Positions 1 to 11,388 of a DNA stretch of 64,000 nucleotides are shown here, piece after piece; positions within the stretch are counted from its first letter, which is position 1, and the number at the start of each line of letters is the position of its first letter. Under the pieces are notes generated by a model. The model did no database searches and was not told the DNA's origin. It saw nothing but the letters and a program-made list of their open reading frames with translations. The DNA lies in the NCBI GenBank assembly GCA_903813345.2, contig CAIIXF020000007.1, positions 30,102,698 to 30,166,697 on the forward strand, in the 5' to 3' direction. The position numbers and the translations under genes were made by a program. Origin of the DNA: Owenia fusiformis (lineage: Eukaryota > Annelida > Polychaeta > Sabellida > Oweniidae).

Positions 1-3000
1 AAATGTTTTAAACAAGTTCAAAATATTGGCGAATTGTACAATATCAGATCTGAAATTAACAGATTTCAAGTATAACCTTTGTTGGCCCTTATGTTTTTAA
101 CATCCCTTTTTGATGATATATATGGTTTAGCAGTGTGGAACTAAAAGGTAAAACATATTTAAAATGGGTTTTAAGGAGGTTTAAGGTTTTAAACAAGTTC
201 AAAACTTGACAAATTGTACAATATGAGACCTGAAATAAACAAATTTCAGGTATAGCCTTAGATGAGCCTTATGTTTTTGCATATATCTCTCTATGATAAC
301 ATATGTGGTTTTGTAGTATGGAACTAAAGTGTAAATCATAATTTAGATGGGTTTTAAGGAAGTTTAGGTTCTAAAGAGGTTCAAAACTTGACAAATTGTA
401 CAATATCAGGTCTGAAATTAACAAATTTCAGGTATAGATTTGAATGATCCTCATGCTCTTTACATTCTAAACCTCTTTGATGATTTACATGGTTCTGTAG
501 TGTGGGACTAAAATGTAAAACATAATTTAGGAATTTTGGGTTTTAAGGAAGTTTAACCCTAATGTCTGCAGGGGAGGGGGGGGGTCAAATTGACCTACCC
601 CTCTGTTTTTAAATGGTACTTTTTGCAAGTTTTTCTTGTGCCATCATTATTATTTTTAGCTTGAGCCACAGATAAATAACACCTTTTGGTGTAAAGATCA
701 AGGTGATTGGGGGTTGAGGTGCAAAGTTATGATAGTCCGAAGTTGATCCCAATAAAAATGAAATTTATGAAATATTGATGGTTACCCTGTTTTTAATACT
801 ATAAAAAAAATGCAAAATGATGATAATTTCTAGATAATCATTTAGCAATAAGTAATAAATATAAACCTCCTTAAAACCCCAAATTCCTAAATTTTGTTTT
901 ACATTTTAGTTCCACACTACAAAACCATGTAAATCATCAAAGAGGTTAAGAATTTCAGACCTAATATTGTACAATTTGTTTTGAACTTCCTGAAAACCTC
1001 AAAGAGCGAATCAGATCCAGCAAGCAGCTAAACAAAAAATTGTTTAAATTTTTGAATATTTCTGGCTTATGTCATTTCTTTTCATGTCTATTTGCTAAAA
1101 ATCCCCAAAGTGCACACTTTAGTGTAGGAAAACTAAAGAATTCTACAATAATGTATCGTTTTTCCATAAGAATGGTTACCATTCTTATTATTTTGGGTGT
1201 ATTTAAACACTTTTCCCCCATTTTTGCACTTTGAATCCATTATAACTTCATCAGTTTTTAACACATCATGAATCTTTTTAAAGTTATTGTATTTTAGATT
1301 GTAAGGAATAGATTGGTAGGTGAATTGTACATGTTGCTTGTAATTTTATCACCCCTATAGATCTGATTCTGCCTTTTAACTTCCTTAAAACTGATCCATC
1401 TAAATTATGTTTTACAACTTAGTTCCATACTACTAAACCATATATATCGTCATAGAGATATCGTATACCTGAAATTCGTTAATGTCAGATATGATACTGT
1501 ACAATTTGTCAAATTTTGAACAGCTTTAAAACCTTAAACCTTCTCAAAACCAATCTAAATTATGTTTTCCCTCTTAGTTCCACACTACTATATATTACCA
1601 ACCATATATTATATAATCATTGAGTGATAGATGTAAAAAACGAATAAGGGCCATCCACAGCTATACCTAAAATTAATAAATTCCAGACCTGTTATTTGTA
1701 CAATTCTTCATATTTTTAAGACCTGTTTAAAACCCGTCTAACTTATGTTTAATATCTTAGTCCAACACTACTAAACCATATATGTCATCAAAAAGGGATA
1801 GGCTGATAGGTGTAAAAAACATAAGGCTCGTCCAAGGTAATACCAAAAATTTTCATTAATATCAGCTCTGATATTGTACAATTCGTAAAAATTTGAACTT
1901 GTTGAAATCTTTAAACTTCTTTAAAACCCATCTTAATTATGATTTACATATTGGCTCCACACTACTAAACAATATATACATATATCATCAAAAAGGGATA
2001 GATGTTAAAAATATAAGGGCCAAGCAAGATTATACTTTAAATTCGTTAATATCTGATATTGTACAATACGCCAAGATTTTGAACTTGTTTAAAACATTAA
2101 GCTTCTTTAAAACCTATCTAAATTATGTTTTACATATTTCCACACTACTAAACCAAATATATTATGAAAAGGGGATGGGTTTAAAAAACATATGGGCCAA
2201 CCAAGGTTATACTTGAAATTTGTTAATTGCAGACTTGATATTGTACAATTCTTCAAATTGTTTAAATCCTTAAACCTTCTTAAAATGCATCTAAATTATT
2301 CTTTACATTATAGTTCCACACTACAAAACCATATATCATCAAAGAGGGACAGATGTAGAAAATATAAGGCTCATCCAAGGTCTTACCTAAAATTTGGAAA
2401 TTCAGACCTGATATTGTACAATTCTTCGAAACGTGTTGGAATCCTAAAACCTTCTCAAAGTTAATCTAAATTATATTATACATCTTAGTTCCATACCATA
2501 AAACCAGGAATATCATCAAAGGGGGATATAGATGTAAAATATAGAATGTAAAAAACAAAAGGGTCGTCCACGGTCATACGTGAAATTCAAAAATACAGAT
2601 CTGATATTATACAATTCTTCAAATTTTGGACTCATTAAAATCCTTAAACACTCTTCAAAACCATCTTAATCATTTTTGCATCTTAGACCCACACTACAAA
2701 ACAATACATATCATCAAAGAGTGACAGATGTAAAAATATAAGGCCCATCCAAGTTCTTACCTGAAATTCGTAAATTAAGACCTGATATTGTACATTTCTT
2801 TAAATTTTGAACTCATTAAGATCCTTAAATCTTCTTAAAATTCATCTACATTATATTTTACATCTTATTTCTACACTATAAAACCATGAATATCATCAAA
2901 GAGGGAAGGATGTGAAAAAGGTAAGGCTCGTCCAAGGTCATACCGGAAATTCATAAATTCAGACCTGATATTGTACAATTCTTCAAATTTTGGGCTCATT

Positions 3001-3600
3001 TAAAATCCTTAAACCTTCAAATCCATCTAACTTATTTTTATTCATTAGTTTCACACTACAAACCATACATATCATCAAAGAGGGACAGATGTAAAAAATA
3101 TAAGGCTCATCCAAGGTCTTACCTGAAATTCATAAATTCTGACCTTATATTGTACAATTCTTCGAATTTTGAACTTGTTTAAAACTTTTAACTTCCTTAA
3201 AACCCCTTTTAATTATTTTTTACATCTTAGTTCCATACTTCAAAACCATATTTATTATCAAAGAGGGATAGATCTGGATTTGTTAAAATTCTTAAACCAC
3301 CTTAAAAACCATCTAAATTATTTTGTACATCTTAGTTCCATACTACAAAACCATAAATATCAGCAAAAGGAGACAGATGTAGAAAATCTAAGGCTCATCC
3401 AAGGTCTTACCTAAAATTCGTAAATTCAGACCTGATATTGTACAATTCTTCGAATTTTGAACTTGTTTAAAACTTTTAACTTCCTTAAAACCCCTTTTAA
3501 TTATTTTTTACATCTTAGTTCCATACTTCAAAACCATATTTATTATCAAAGAGGGATAGATCTAGAAACCATAGGCCTCAGCTATAGTCATACACAAAAT
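1..3600. repeat. Satellite array, monomer about 180 bp, with orientation switch
   Basis: Diverged tandem monomers of roughly 175-185 bp. Each carries the dyad ATTGTACAAT (for example at 33, 213, 395 and 965) and blocks such as GTTCAAAACTTGACAAATTG and TTAGTTCCACACTAC. Units at 1-550 are in one orientation; those from about 860 to 3600 are reverse complements, so the array flips across a spacer at 550-860. Short open frames run through several units because 180 is a multiple of 3; similar peptides recur in tandem and do not look like protein. The array continues off the left edge. Confidence 0.85.
3150..3562. repeat. Higher-order duplication inside the satellite (288-bp step)
   Basis: About 120 bp at 3150-3272 recur almost identically at 3438-3560, 288 bp apart, while ordinary neighbouring monomers differ at many positions. 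This suggests a recent local unit duplication at the array's right edge. Confidence 0.7.
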
Positions 3601-4713
3601 CACACCTCTCAAAAATGTCAAATTTTTCAAAAAATCAACAATTTTTTTCTCGGCTCATACCAATTCAATTAATTTAAACCTTTCAGGGCTTATAGGTCTG
3701 CTACTGGGCACTTCAGGTGAATTTTTCCAATGTCTTCCAGTGTCTGATTGAAAAGCGAGGCTCTAAATAGTAAGAAAATGGGTCACGAATTTGTTCCCTG
3801 GGGTACACAGTTTGTACTATTATTCAAATTCTGTAGGAGTGATTGGCATTATTTATTTTTCAAATGATTCATATATATAATGTCTATGTATGTAACATAC
3901 AAACATCAAGATATCTAAAGTTATTGAGAATGAAAAATTTATTTTACCGGGGTGGGGTTATTTTGGGGGGCGGGGGGCTAATCCCTGAAAAAAAGAATTA
4001 TGTACCACTCTGTGAAGCTATCACCTAGGTAGAATTTTCATCCAAGACTTCCCCCTAACTGAAAATGCTGCCAAACCAACTATACTCCATTTATTAAGAA
4101 TTTTCCTCCTCGCTCTTAGAGTATACGTAAGTGGGGAGAAATTTGACGCTGTTAACAAAATATAAATATGAAAAATATTCATTTATCTGGCTTAATCGAG
4201 AAAACCGTACAGCTTGTTCAGACACCATCAATTACGAAGGTCACGTGATGACAATCCCCACCGTGTTTAGTTATAAGCATTTGTCATAGTACCCCCAAGA
4301 ACTTGTCGTCAAGGGGGGTATAACTCAAAAATGACATCTTTCGCACCAGAACTTGATGTTAGACTGAGTCGATTCTAATGTAGGATGATGATATGGTTAT
4401 ATTTAACCAATAAAATTATCCCCAGCTCCAGACCCCGACCAACCTTGCTTTACAGCCCACTAATAATCCGAAGTTAAGCAGCCAAGTTTATTACTTCAAC
4501 ATCTTTAAAATAGGATTTGGTTTTAATAAAATATGTCAAGGCAGCAGAGCATAAAAATTATCTTTTGGATGATACAATTAATATCACCAGTTGTTCAATG
4601 ACATAAATCATCAATCACTATTTGGTCGTCGCCTTTAAAGTAACGCGAATAAAATGGGGCAATCAAAAATCTATGAATAAGAATAAACACTTACTTATTT
4701 CAACCCGTTGCAG
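3600..4713. other. Array edge and unassigned AT-rich DNA
   Basis: No gene recognised. A G-rich tract lies at about 3949-3980 (runs of 4-6 G). The remainder is unique-looking AT-rich sequence. Confidence 0.5.
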
Positions 4714-4803
4714 ATTGTAGGAAAGTCCGCTGTCCAAAGATTAACTGTCGTCACGGGTCACGCCATCGTCAAGGAGAATGCTGTCAGACCTGTAACGAAC
4801 CGA
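4714..4803 (+). CDS. Orphan exon, second half of a von Willebrand C domain
   Basis: A 90-nt open exon bounded by an acceptor (GTTGCAG) and a donor (GTAAGT), phase 1 at both ends. It reads CRKVRCPKINC, then GECCQTCNEP: the C-x-C, CP, CC-x2-C arrangement of the C-terminal half of a VWC domain, as in chordin/kielin-like extracellular proteins. No partner exon is seen nearby. Its phase would allow splicing into the exon at 26397, making it a possible upstream exon of gene A across a 21-kb transposon-filled intron, or it may belong to a gene running off the left edge or be a relic. The domain call is fairly sure; gene membership is not. Confidence 0.6.
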
Positions 4804-5130
4804 GTAAGTTTCTTCATCTCTTATAGATACACAGGTATTTCACTATTATGTCCAATTCAATAAAAGGAGCAAATACATACATCAAACCAATAGAGAATAA
4901 CTTGCCTGTGAACAAGATTTAACTGTTCCCGGGAAGGGATATGGCGAGGATCTGGAGGCTCCTTCTTTGTCGGCCCTTACTCTACCGTAAATATAACCTA
5001 AAGGAGAAGTTGTATGTAGGCCAATGCCAATGCATTAACAAAAAAGAGATTCGAACACGTGGAACACTCAGCCTTGCCACAACGAGAGTGTCCAAAATTT
5101 CTAAGAATTAAAAAGGAAGTGGGGATTTAA

Positions 5131-5522
5131 GACCAATGACTAGGTCACATTTGCGTTGCGCGCCGAATGATAACTAGGACTCGGCCAATTTCCCGATGTT
5201 CCGAGGACTTTTCACCGATGTCATGGATTTGCCATAAGAATATGCTCAGGTTAGATACGGGCACTGTTCGACACCTGGAAAGAATTTGCCAGATTTGCAA
5301 GATTGTCGTGGGGATACTTTACGATTGCCGTACGGTCACTCGTCAGGACATCGGGTAAGTTCCGATGAGTTCGAGTGAGAAAAAATCGAGAGGGAATGGC
5401 AACTTTTATCTCCGCGAGAAAAATCTCCAGGCGACCGAGCGTAAGTGCCCGATAATCGCCCGACGGTCGTACGGTTCTCCGCAAGCCAATTTTGGTAAAA
5501 AAAACAACTCATCAATCGGGTG
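5131..5522. mobile_element. MITE, short member of the CCTAGGTCACAT family
   Basis: About 390 bp beginning with ACTAGGTCACAT. Blocks such as CTTTTCACCGATGTC, TCAGGACATCGG and GGCAACTTTTATC are shared in the same order with the element at 13025-14493. Its GC-rich CG-containing ends contrast with the AT-rich surroundings. The right end abuts a second MITE at 5523. It looks like an internal-deletion derivative of the longer element. Confidence 0.65.
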
Positions 5523-5695
5523 CCGGTGTAAAAGGGTAGAAGGTCCTATCAAATTATGGTCCTACTCTCCATTGATTTATATGGCGACCTAAATACAACT
5601 CCTTCCCTTATTATCTTATACGCAATCAGGGCCAGTAAGGGCCGTTAAGAAAGGGGACCATAATCCCTGGGGGACCATCATTTCTTTCACACCGG
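5523..5695. mobile_element. MITE with CCGGTGTAAAAG inverted ends
   Basis: A 173-bp element with CCGGTGTAAAAG at the left and the near inverted copy CTTTCACACCGG at the right. Internally it has GGTCC/GGACC blocks (GGACCATAATCCCTGG). A second copy with the same ends lies at 23347-23549. No coding capacity. Confidence 0.65.
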
Positions 5696-6690
5696 ATCGA
5701 AAATCGGAGAAAATGTGACCAAGGCATAACATATTGAACACAAATTCTATCTTTTTGTAATTTCTCTATTTTTTGCTTGTTAAAGGCCCCATATAAAGTT
5801 TAAACCACTTTGGCTTATATTGTAGTCTTACCCAATGTTATCAAAGTGTGATATGTGAAACTTTTTTTTTTAATTTCAAAAAGTGGTTTTTGATAGACTT
5901 TTTGTTCCAAAATTTGTGAATTTATTTAAAACCAACTATTAGAGGTCACTCATATCTTCTAATTAGCCACAATTCATACCAATATAGCATTCATCCTCCC
6001 ATGTTTTTTTGCCGAAACAATTAAGAAAATTGGTTCATAAATAAGCGAGAAATGAACTTATCAGTGCATGAAAATGGTTCTGAGAAAAATGCATTTCAAA
6101 ATTTAAGTTCTCATAGAAACCAATTTCAACTTTTTTTGAAAAATGGCGGGAAATTTGAATATTTGAGAAATGAAATGCTCACAACTTTTTTTTCAAAAAT
6201 TTTTTTTTTGTTCAAAAATCTCTAAAATCACTTTTTAAGTCCTGACAAATAGTAAATGAATGATAAAAAAATATTTTCAAACTTTAGACGGGGACTTTAA
6301 ATATCCAATTTACAATTGTTCGATTTAGGCCTACATGATTTCTAATCATATAGGTATTGCTGAACCATACCTGTATCAGTCTCAATTAAATGCTATAGGT
6401 TACTCATATATAGAAAGGACTCCATTTGATTAGAAAATAATCAAACATATTTTATTTTGTAATTTATGGATCGTAGTTACGTGTATTTTTATTGTAGTAC
6501 AAGTCATCTTGCATGCACATGTGACTTTTGAGAATGAAAGATGGCAATATATCGCATCAGACTAAGAGTGGCTGTATCTTGGTTATTCTGATGAGCACAT
6601 CCATTGTATCTATGTATTAAATGGTTTAAAGAAATACACCTAAGTTGTAGAATATTCAAATGATATAATAAATCAAATATTCCATTCTAT
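5696..6690. other. Unassigned AT-rich noncoding DNA
   Basis: Only short open frames, with T-rich and A-rich runs. No gene, RNA or clear element ends seen. Confidence 0.4.
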
Positions 6691-6699
6691 ACATTCATC

Positions 6700-7450
6700 T
6701 TTCCCTCAGAACACCTCCCAATCTGAATGTTTTTAACTGCACGGTGGCATTTGGATTAGACAGGTTTTACTGTATGAGTAATAGTAATACTGAAATTAAA
6801 AAAAATCTGAAGGCCTAGTCAATCTATTTTGGGAAATATTCTCAGCTATTTGAAATGAAGATCAACTTTGTAAGAAGTCTCTATAATTATTTTTTTAATT
6901 TATACAATAACATTATACTCAACTTTAGTTCAAATTCAAATGCTCTGGCCTTGGCTAATCAAAACAGTTCATTGCAATTGTTTCATCAATTATTATATTA
7001 TTATATTAATATATCATAATTATTTCACATGCAAATACTGTACTGCCACTAATATTTGATGCTGTTATCTTTCACAATTTTGCAATTTTGAAATTATGCG
7101 GATATCAATTTTCGCTAATTATAAATTTTTTATAATTTTGTATCTATTTCTTTCACCATCATATCATTTCTCAAAAAAATTTCCAGCTTATTTGATTAAA
7201 TGTTTTTAAAACCAAGAAATATGAATGAAACAGTACCTTCTTACCTTTAATTATTGCTATACCATGTACTTAAAGCCTTTACATGACACCTATCAGCTAT
7301 CACCTGCTTCAAAAGCATAGGTGAAACTAAACTATTGAAATCAAGTGCTCACTTTAAATTTTTTTTATATTTTCTGTTTGGGAAAATCTGTTAGTTATCA
7401 GCTGCATTTTTGTCAGTCAAGATTTCTCCTCATCAAACCAAATTAAATCC
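6700..7450. repeat. Dispersed noncoding repeat, copy 1
   Basis: Landmarks include GGTGGCATTTGGATTAGACA, ACATGCAAATACTGTACT, GCGGATATCAATTTTCG, CTATCAGCTATCACCTGCTT and CAGCTGCATTTTTGTCAG. They recur in the same order at 8655-9545, so this is a diverged duplicated block. No protein coding seen. Confidence 0.65.
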
Positions 7451-8409
7451 AAGGAATGTTTAGTCAAATATCCAGTTGTTCAGGAATCGAACTCAATTCA
7501 AAGAATGATTAGTTCCATAGTGTAAACATATACAACTTTGAACAATGTTGGTATCAGCCATTATGTTACATTAAAAAAAACAGAATGTAAAACTGTAAAA
7601 GACTTTCATGTAAGAAGGAGATTTCTTGAAAGAATACTAAAGGTTTCGCAACAGAATTTAGACGGTCATATGTTGAATTGCAGAAATTTTCTGAAAATGT
7701 AAGGTGTGTATGTTAGGCCAATGCATTATCTAAAGGAAAAGTACTCATACAGATGATAAAAAAATTGGAGATTGAGACAGGGAAGGTGCAAAGACCCCAT
7801 CAACATTTTTTTTCAAAAATGTTTTCCTGATTTTCAGTTCCTTCCATTTTTTTTATAATGTTTTAATATGTTGCATTTGTAGACAAAGTTAACATACTAA
7901 AGAGAAAATATTTTCCTTTTAAGAGTTTATTTGTGTCTCCAAATGCAACATACTGATGCATAAAACATTTATAAAAATTGAGTAGAAGGGGAAATTTTAA
8001 ATTCAACGAACATATAGGCCCACTGAGCATTTATTTTGCACAGGGCCTTTATTAGAAAGAACTCAAAATAAATGCCATTGGCTTTTATTAAGACTAAGAG
8101 GGAAATTGAAAACATTTTTCCAAGGGGACAGGCATTTATTAAGAGGGAAAATAGCTTTCCCAAGCCAGTGGGTGTTTATTTCGAGGCGTATTATCAATCA
8201 AAGAGTTGACACATGGTCTTCATATACTCATGCAATAGTATCTATCATCTCTGATTGCACACTTCTGTTTTACCTTTCAAGCATTCGATTTGGATTTTGG
8301 AATGTCATAAAGCTATGCGGTCAAAAGTAATCTTAATACTTTTTAGTGAAAATGCATTTATATTTTTAAAATGCAGAATCTTGCGAATGCAAAATCCTCG
8401 AAATCCGAT

Positions 8410-8560
8410 CACCTCCACATCTGAATGTTTTTTTTAACTGGTCATGGTGTTTTAACTGGTCATGGTGGCATTTGGAGTAGACAGATATTACTGTATAAGT
8501 ATTAGACAGATATAACTGTATAAGTATAATAGTATTACTGGAATTCCAAAAAATCATAAC
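8410..8560. repeat. Partial copy of the GGTGGCATTTGG repeat
   Basis: Contains the CTGAATGTTTT / GGTGGCATTTGGAGTAGACA / ACTGTATAAGTAT block of the repeat at 6700 and 8655, with two tandem copies of an AACTGGTCATGGTG motif. Confidence 0.55.
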
Positions 8561-8654
8561 GCCTACAATGCTAGTAATATTAAGTGAAAATGCATTAATA
8601 TTTTTTCAAAATCAAGAATCTTTCGGATGCAAAAACCTAGAAATCAGACGTTTA

Positions 8655-9545
8655 AATCTGAATGTTTTTAATTTGTAGCGGTGGCATTTGGATAAGACAG
8701 GTTTTACTGTATAAGTATAATAGACATTAATAGTATTACTGGAATTCCAAAAAATCATAAGGCCTATAGCAACAATCATGTGAACTTCAGGTCAAAATTC
8801 CAATGCTCCCTTGGCCAATCAAATCAGTTCATTGCATTTGTTTCATCAATGCTCTCAATATCATAATTATTCCACATGCAAATACTGTACTACCGGTTAA
8901 TTTGCGAGTTTAAATTTCATGAATTTTGAGAAATAACAATTTTGCGGCCATTAAATTTTGCGGATATCAAAGGTTTAACTTCCATTATTCTCTGAATCCT
9001 CAAAATTAATTTATCTTATCTACAGTAATTACACCTACCCAATATCATATACTTTGGATAAGATTTACAATCTCTAGATCTTAGTCAATGGCATGTTGCA
9101 CCTCAGCCTTTAATTGGCGATATTCGCGACTATTAATTTTCGTGATTTTTACACAATCGCGAAAAGCACGAAACTAAATTGCACGCGAAAAATATCGGGA
9201 GTACAGTACATTGAAACCATACACTCTTAAATTTCATAAGAATTTGCAATCAAGCCTAACAAATCTATTGGCAAAATATTAGAAGGCCAGCAAATGTACA
9301 CATGCTAAAGTGATGAAACTTTAATGAATTTTAATTTTGCCTATACTGAGATGTGTTAAACTCTATTTGGGTTAGATTTATTCGGCTACACCCTCTACTT
9401 ACAGCCTTAACATGCCCCCTATCGGCTATCACCCGCTTCAAAATCATAACAGGTTCCTTTATATCTTCCTTTATCTTCTGTTTAAGAAAAGCTGTTAGCT
9501 ATCAGCTGTATTTTTGTCAATCAAGATTTCTCTTCATCTGTGAAT
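8655..9545. repeat. Dispersed noncoding repeat, copy 2
   Basis: Second full copy of the block at 6700-7450 in the same orientation, separated by about 1.9 kb. Ends at the motif CAGCTGTATTTTTGTCAATC; a third, poorer copy of this end lies at about 9840-9960. Confidence 0.65.
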
Positions 9546-9559
9546 TACCCAGCGAGAAA

Positions 9560-11388
9560 CCAAAATGGCAATTTTGATGGAAAGACACAAAGTACCAGTC
9601 AAAATCTCTGAAGATTTCCGGGCAAACAATGGCAGCTCTCCCAGTTAGGTTTTAGACTGTCTTCTCATATTTTGTCAATTTTATTCAATTTCAAGTATTG
9701 TTTAGAGTTGTGCGTTCAACATATTCGAGAAGTCAATAGCTATAATAAATCTGCAGATTTTGCTCGCATTTATGTAAGCTTTTCTCTTTTGACGGATACT
9801 TTGTGTCTTTCCTTGACAGGTGTAACTGATCTACTGAAATCAACTTCAAGTGCTTACTACTATCTCCCAATGTGAGCTACATCAGTGCTTTTTGTTGAGA
9901 AAATATGTAAGTTATTAGCCGCTTTTTTGCCGATCAGGATTTAAATTCTCTTTATCTGTCATGTACCTAGCAAGATTCAGAGATTTTGACTTGTACGTCA
10001 TGTCTTTCCGTCAAAACTTCCATTTTTGGTTTCTTGGTAAAGAGTAGCTTCTCAATGTATAATGAGAATTTGCTGTTCGGCACAGAAGCACCTTTTAATT
10101 TTTTTCGATTTTCGCAAGGAGGACACTTACACAATTTTGAAGCGGTTGATAGGGGGCTCTAAAGGCTGTTCTAACATATCAGTCACAGCCTCTGAAAGAG
10201 CTAGATCTAAGGCTCTAGCTTTAGGCTAGTCTAAGTCCTATAGATCTAGTAGTCTAGGCCTAGAGTCATAGCCCGGCATAGGCCCGTAAAAATGTAAAGA
10301 AATAAAGCTTACAGCATGTTGTGAATTTGACTCATGTTATACATGTTCCGGGCCTATGCCTAGTATAGTCCCGCAGGACGAAGAAGATAGAATGTAAAAA
10401 TCAAATTGAAAATCAAAATAATCGAACGAAAAAAAATTGAAAAAGTTGAAAATTCGATTTCGATTCAATTTGATTTTCTGCCATTATAAATGAAATACTG
10501 TACTTACCAACATGTTTCTCGGATATATATGTTGTTCTTACTTTATCTTCGCCGAAGATCGATGTTTATTTATATATAACAATCGAATAATCGACATAAT
10601 TCAAACTCATCACTACGACACAAAAATATATCCCTTTCGAAACCATGTAAACTGCTAAGATGACGTCATTTATATCCGGGATTGCTTTGCAAACTCCACA
10701 CAACAGACTGTCCCATCTTTTCTCCTGCTTTCTCCCGATGCAATTCATACATTACTCGGAGATTACTGTCAAACGTTCCAAGTTTTACAATTTTAGCATG
10801 TTTATTACGATCTAATTCCTGCCAGTATCAATGAATAAATCTATTGACCAACAGATTGGAAATATGTATTCCAGCGATACCCTCATTTTGACGAAAGAAT
10901 GGTACAAATATGTCCACTATTTATCGAGATATCGTGTAGAAAAATTGAAGAAAGACATCGCTTAAGAAATTTCTATTTCTAGACTGAACTGTTCACGCTC
11001 GCAAGTGGCATCTCCAACTCCATATATGGGCAAAAAGGTGGAGTTAACAATAAGCAATGCAGGGACTGACACGATTGACACGAAGAAGTCTCGATGAATC
11101 TCGCTTAAACTCCGCCCCTTCTTCGTGAAAAATCACGTGAATTCCGGCTTTTGCTGGGACATATCCGGGCATCTCGGCTTCGAACCCAATCAGAAGTTTC
11201 AATTTTGACTGGCGCCGCATACATTATCTCAAGTCTCACCCAATATTTTTATGTATACGTTAACTATAACCTATGAGGGTGGCTAGTTTCCATGCATAGC
11301 ACCTGTCACAAAATGACGAACTTCGAATTCCCGCCGGTAGTGGCCGGTTTACCTCCTAGTTAATGCTCCCGCCTACCAATGCAACATA
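9560..11388. other. Unassigned DNA with a CTAG-rich patch
   Basis: No gene recognised. At 10195-10265 the tetramer CTAG recurs at least six times, with TAGATCTAG-type palindromes. Otherwise AT-rich with scattered repeat fragments. Confidence 0.4.

Noticed and set aside
1893-3672. Series of similar short proteins starting MNL-K/F-x-LNFFKT in the satellite
   Set aside because: They repeat with the satellite period, which is near a multiple of 3, and have no start context, splice partners or domain. Best explained as frames kept open by chance in an AT-rich tandem repeat.
3949-3985. G-rich run as a regulatory quadruplex
   Set aside because: Sequence could form one, but it lies far from any supported gene start and G or C runs recur in several MITEs here.
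5167-5592. Overlapping open frames on both strands near 5.2-5.6 kb
   Set aside because: They fall within the GC-rich ends of MITEs, where stop codons are scarce; no protein signature.
7969-10748. Several 60-75 codon frames
   Set aside because: They lie in duplicated noncoding repeats and show no domain, codon bias or splice-phase support.
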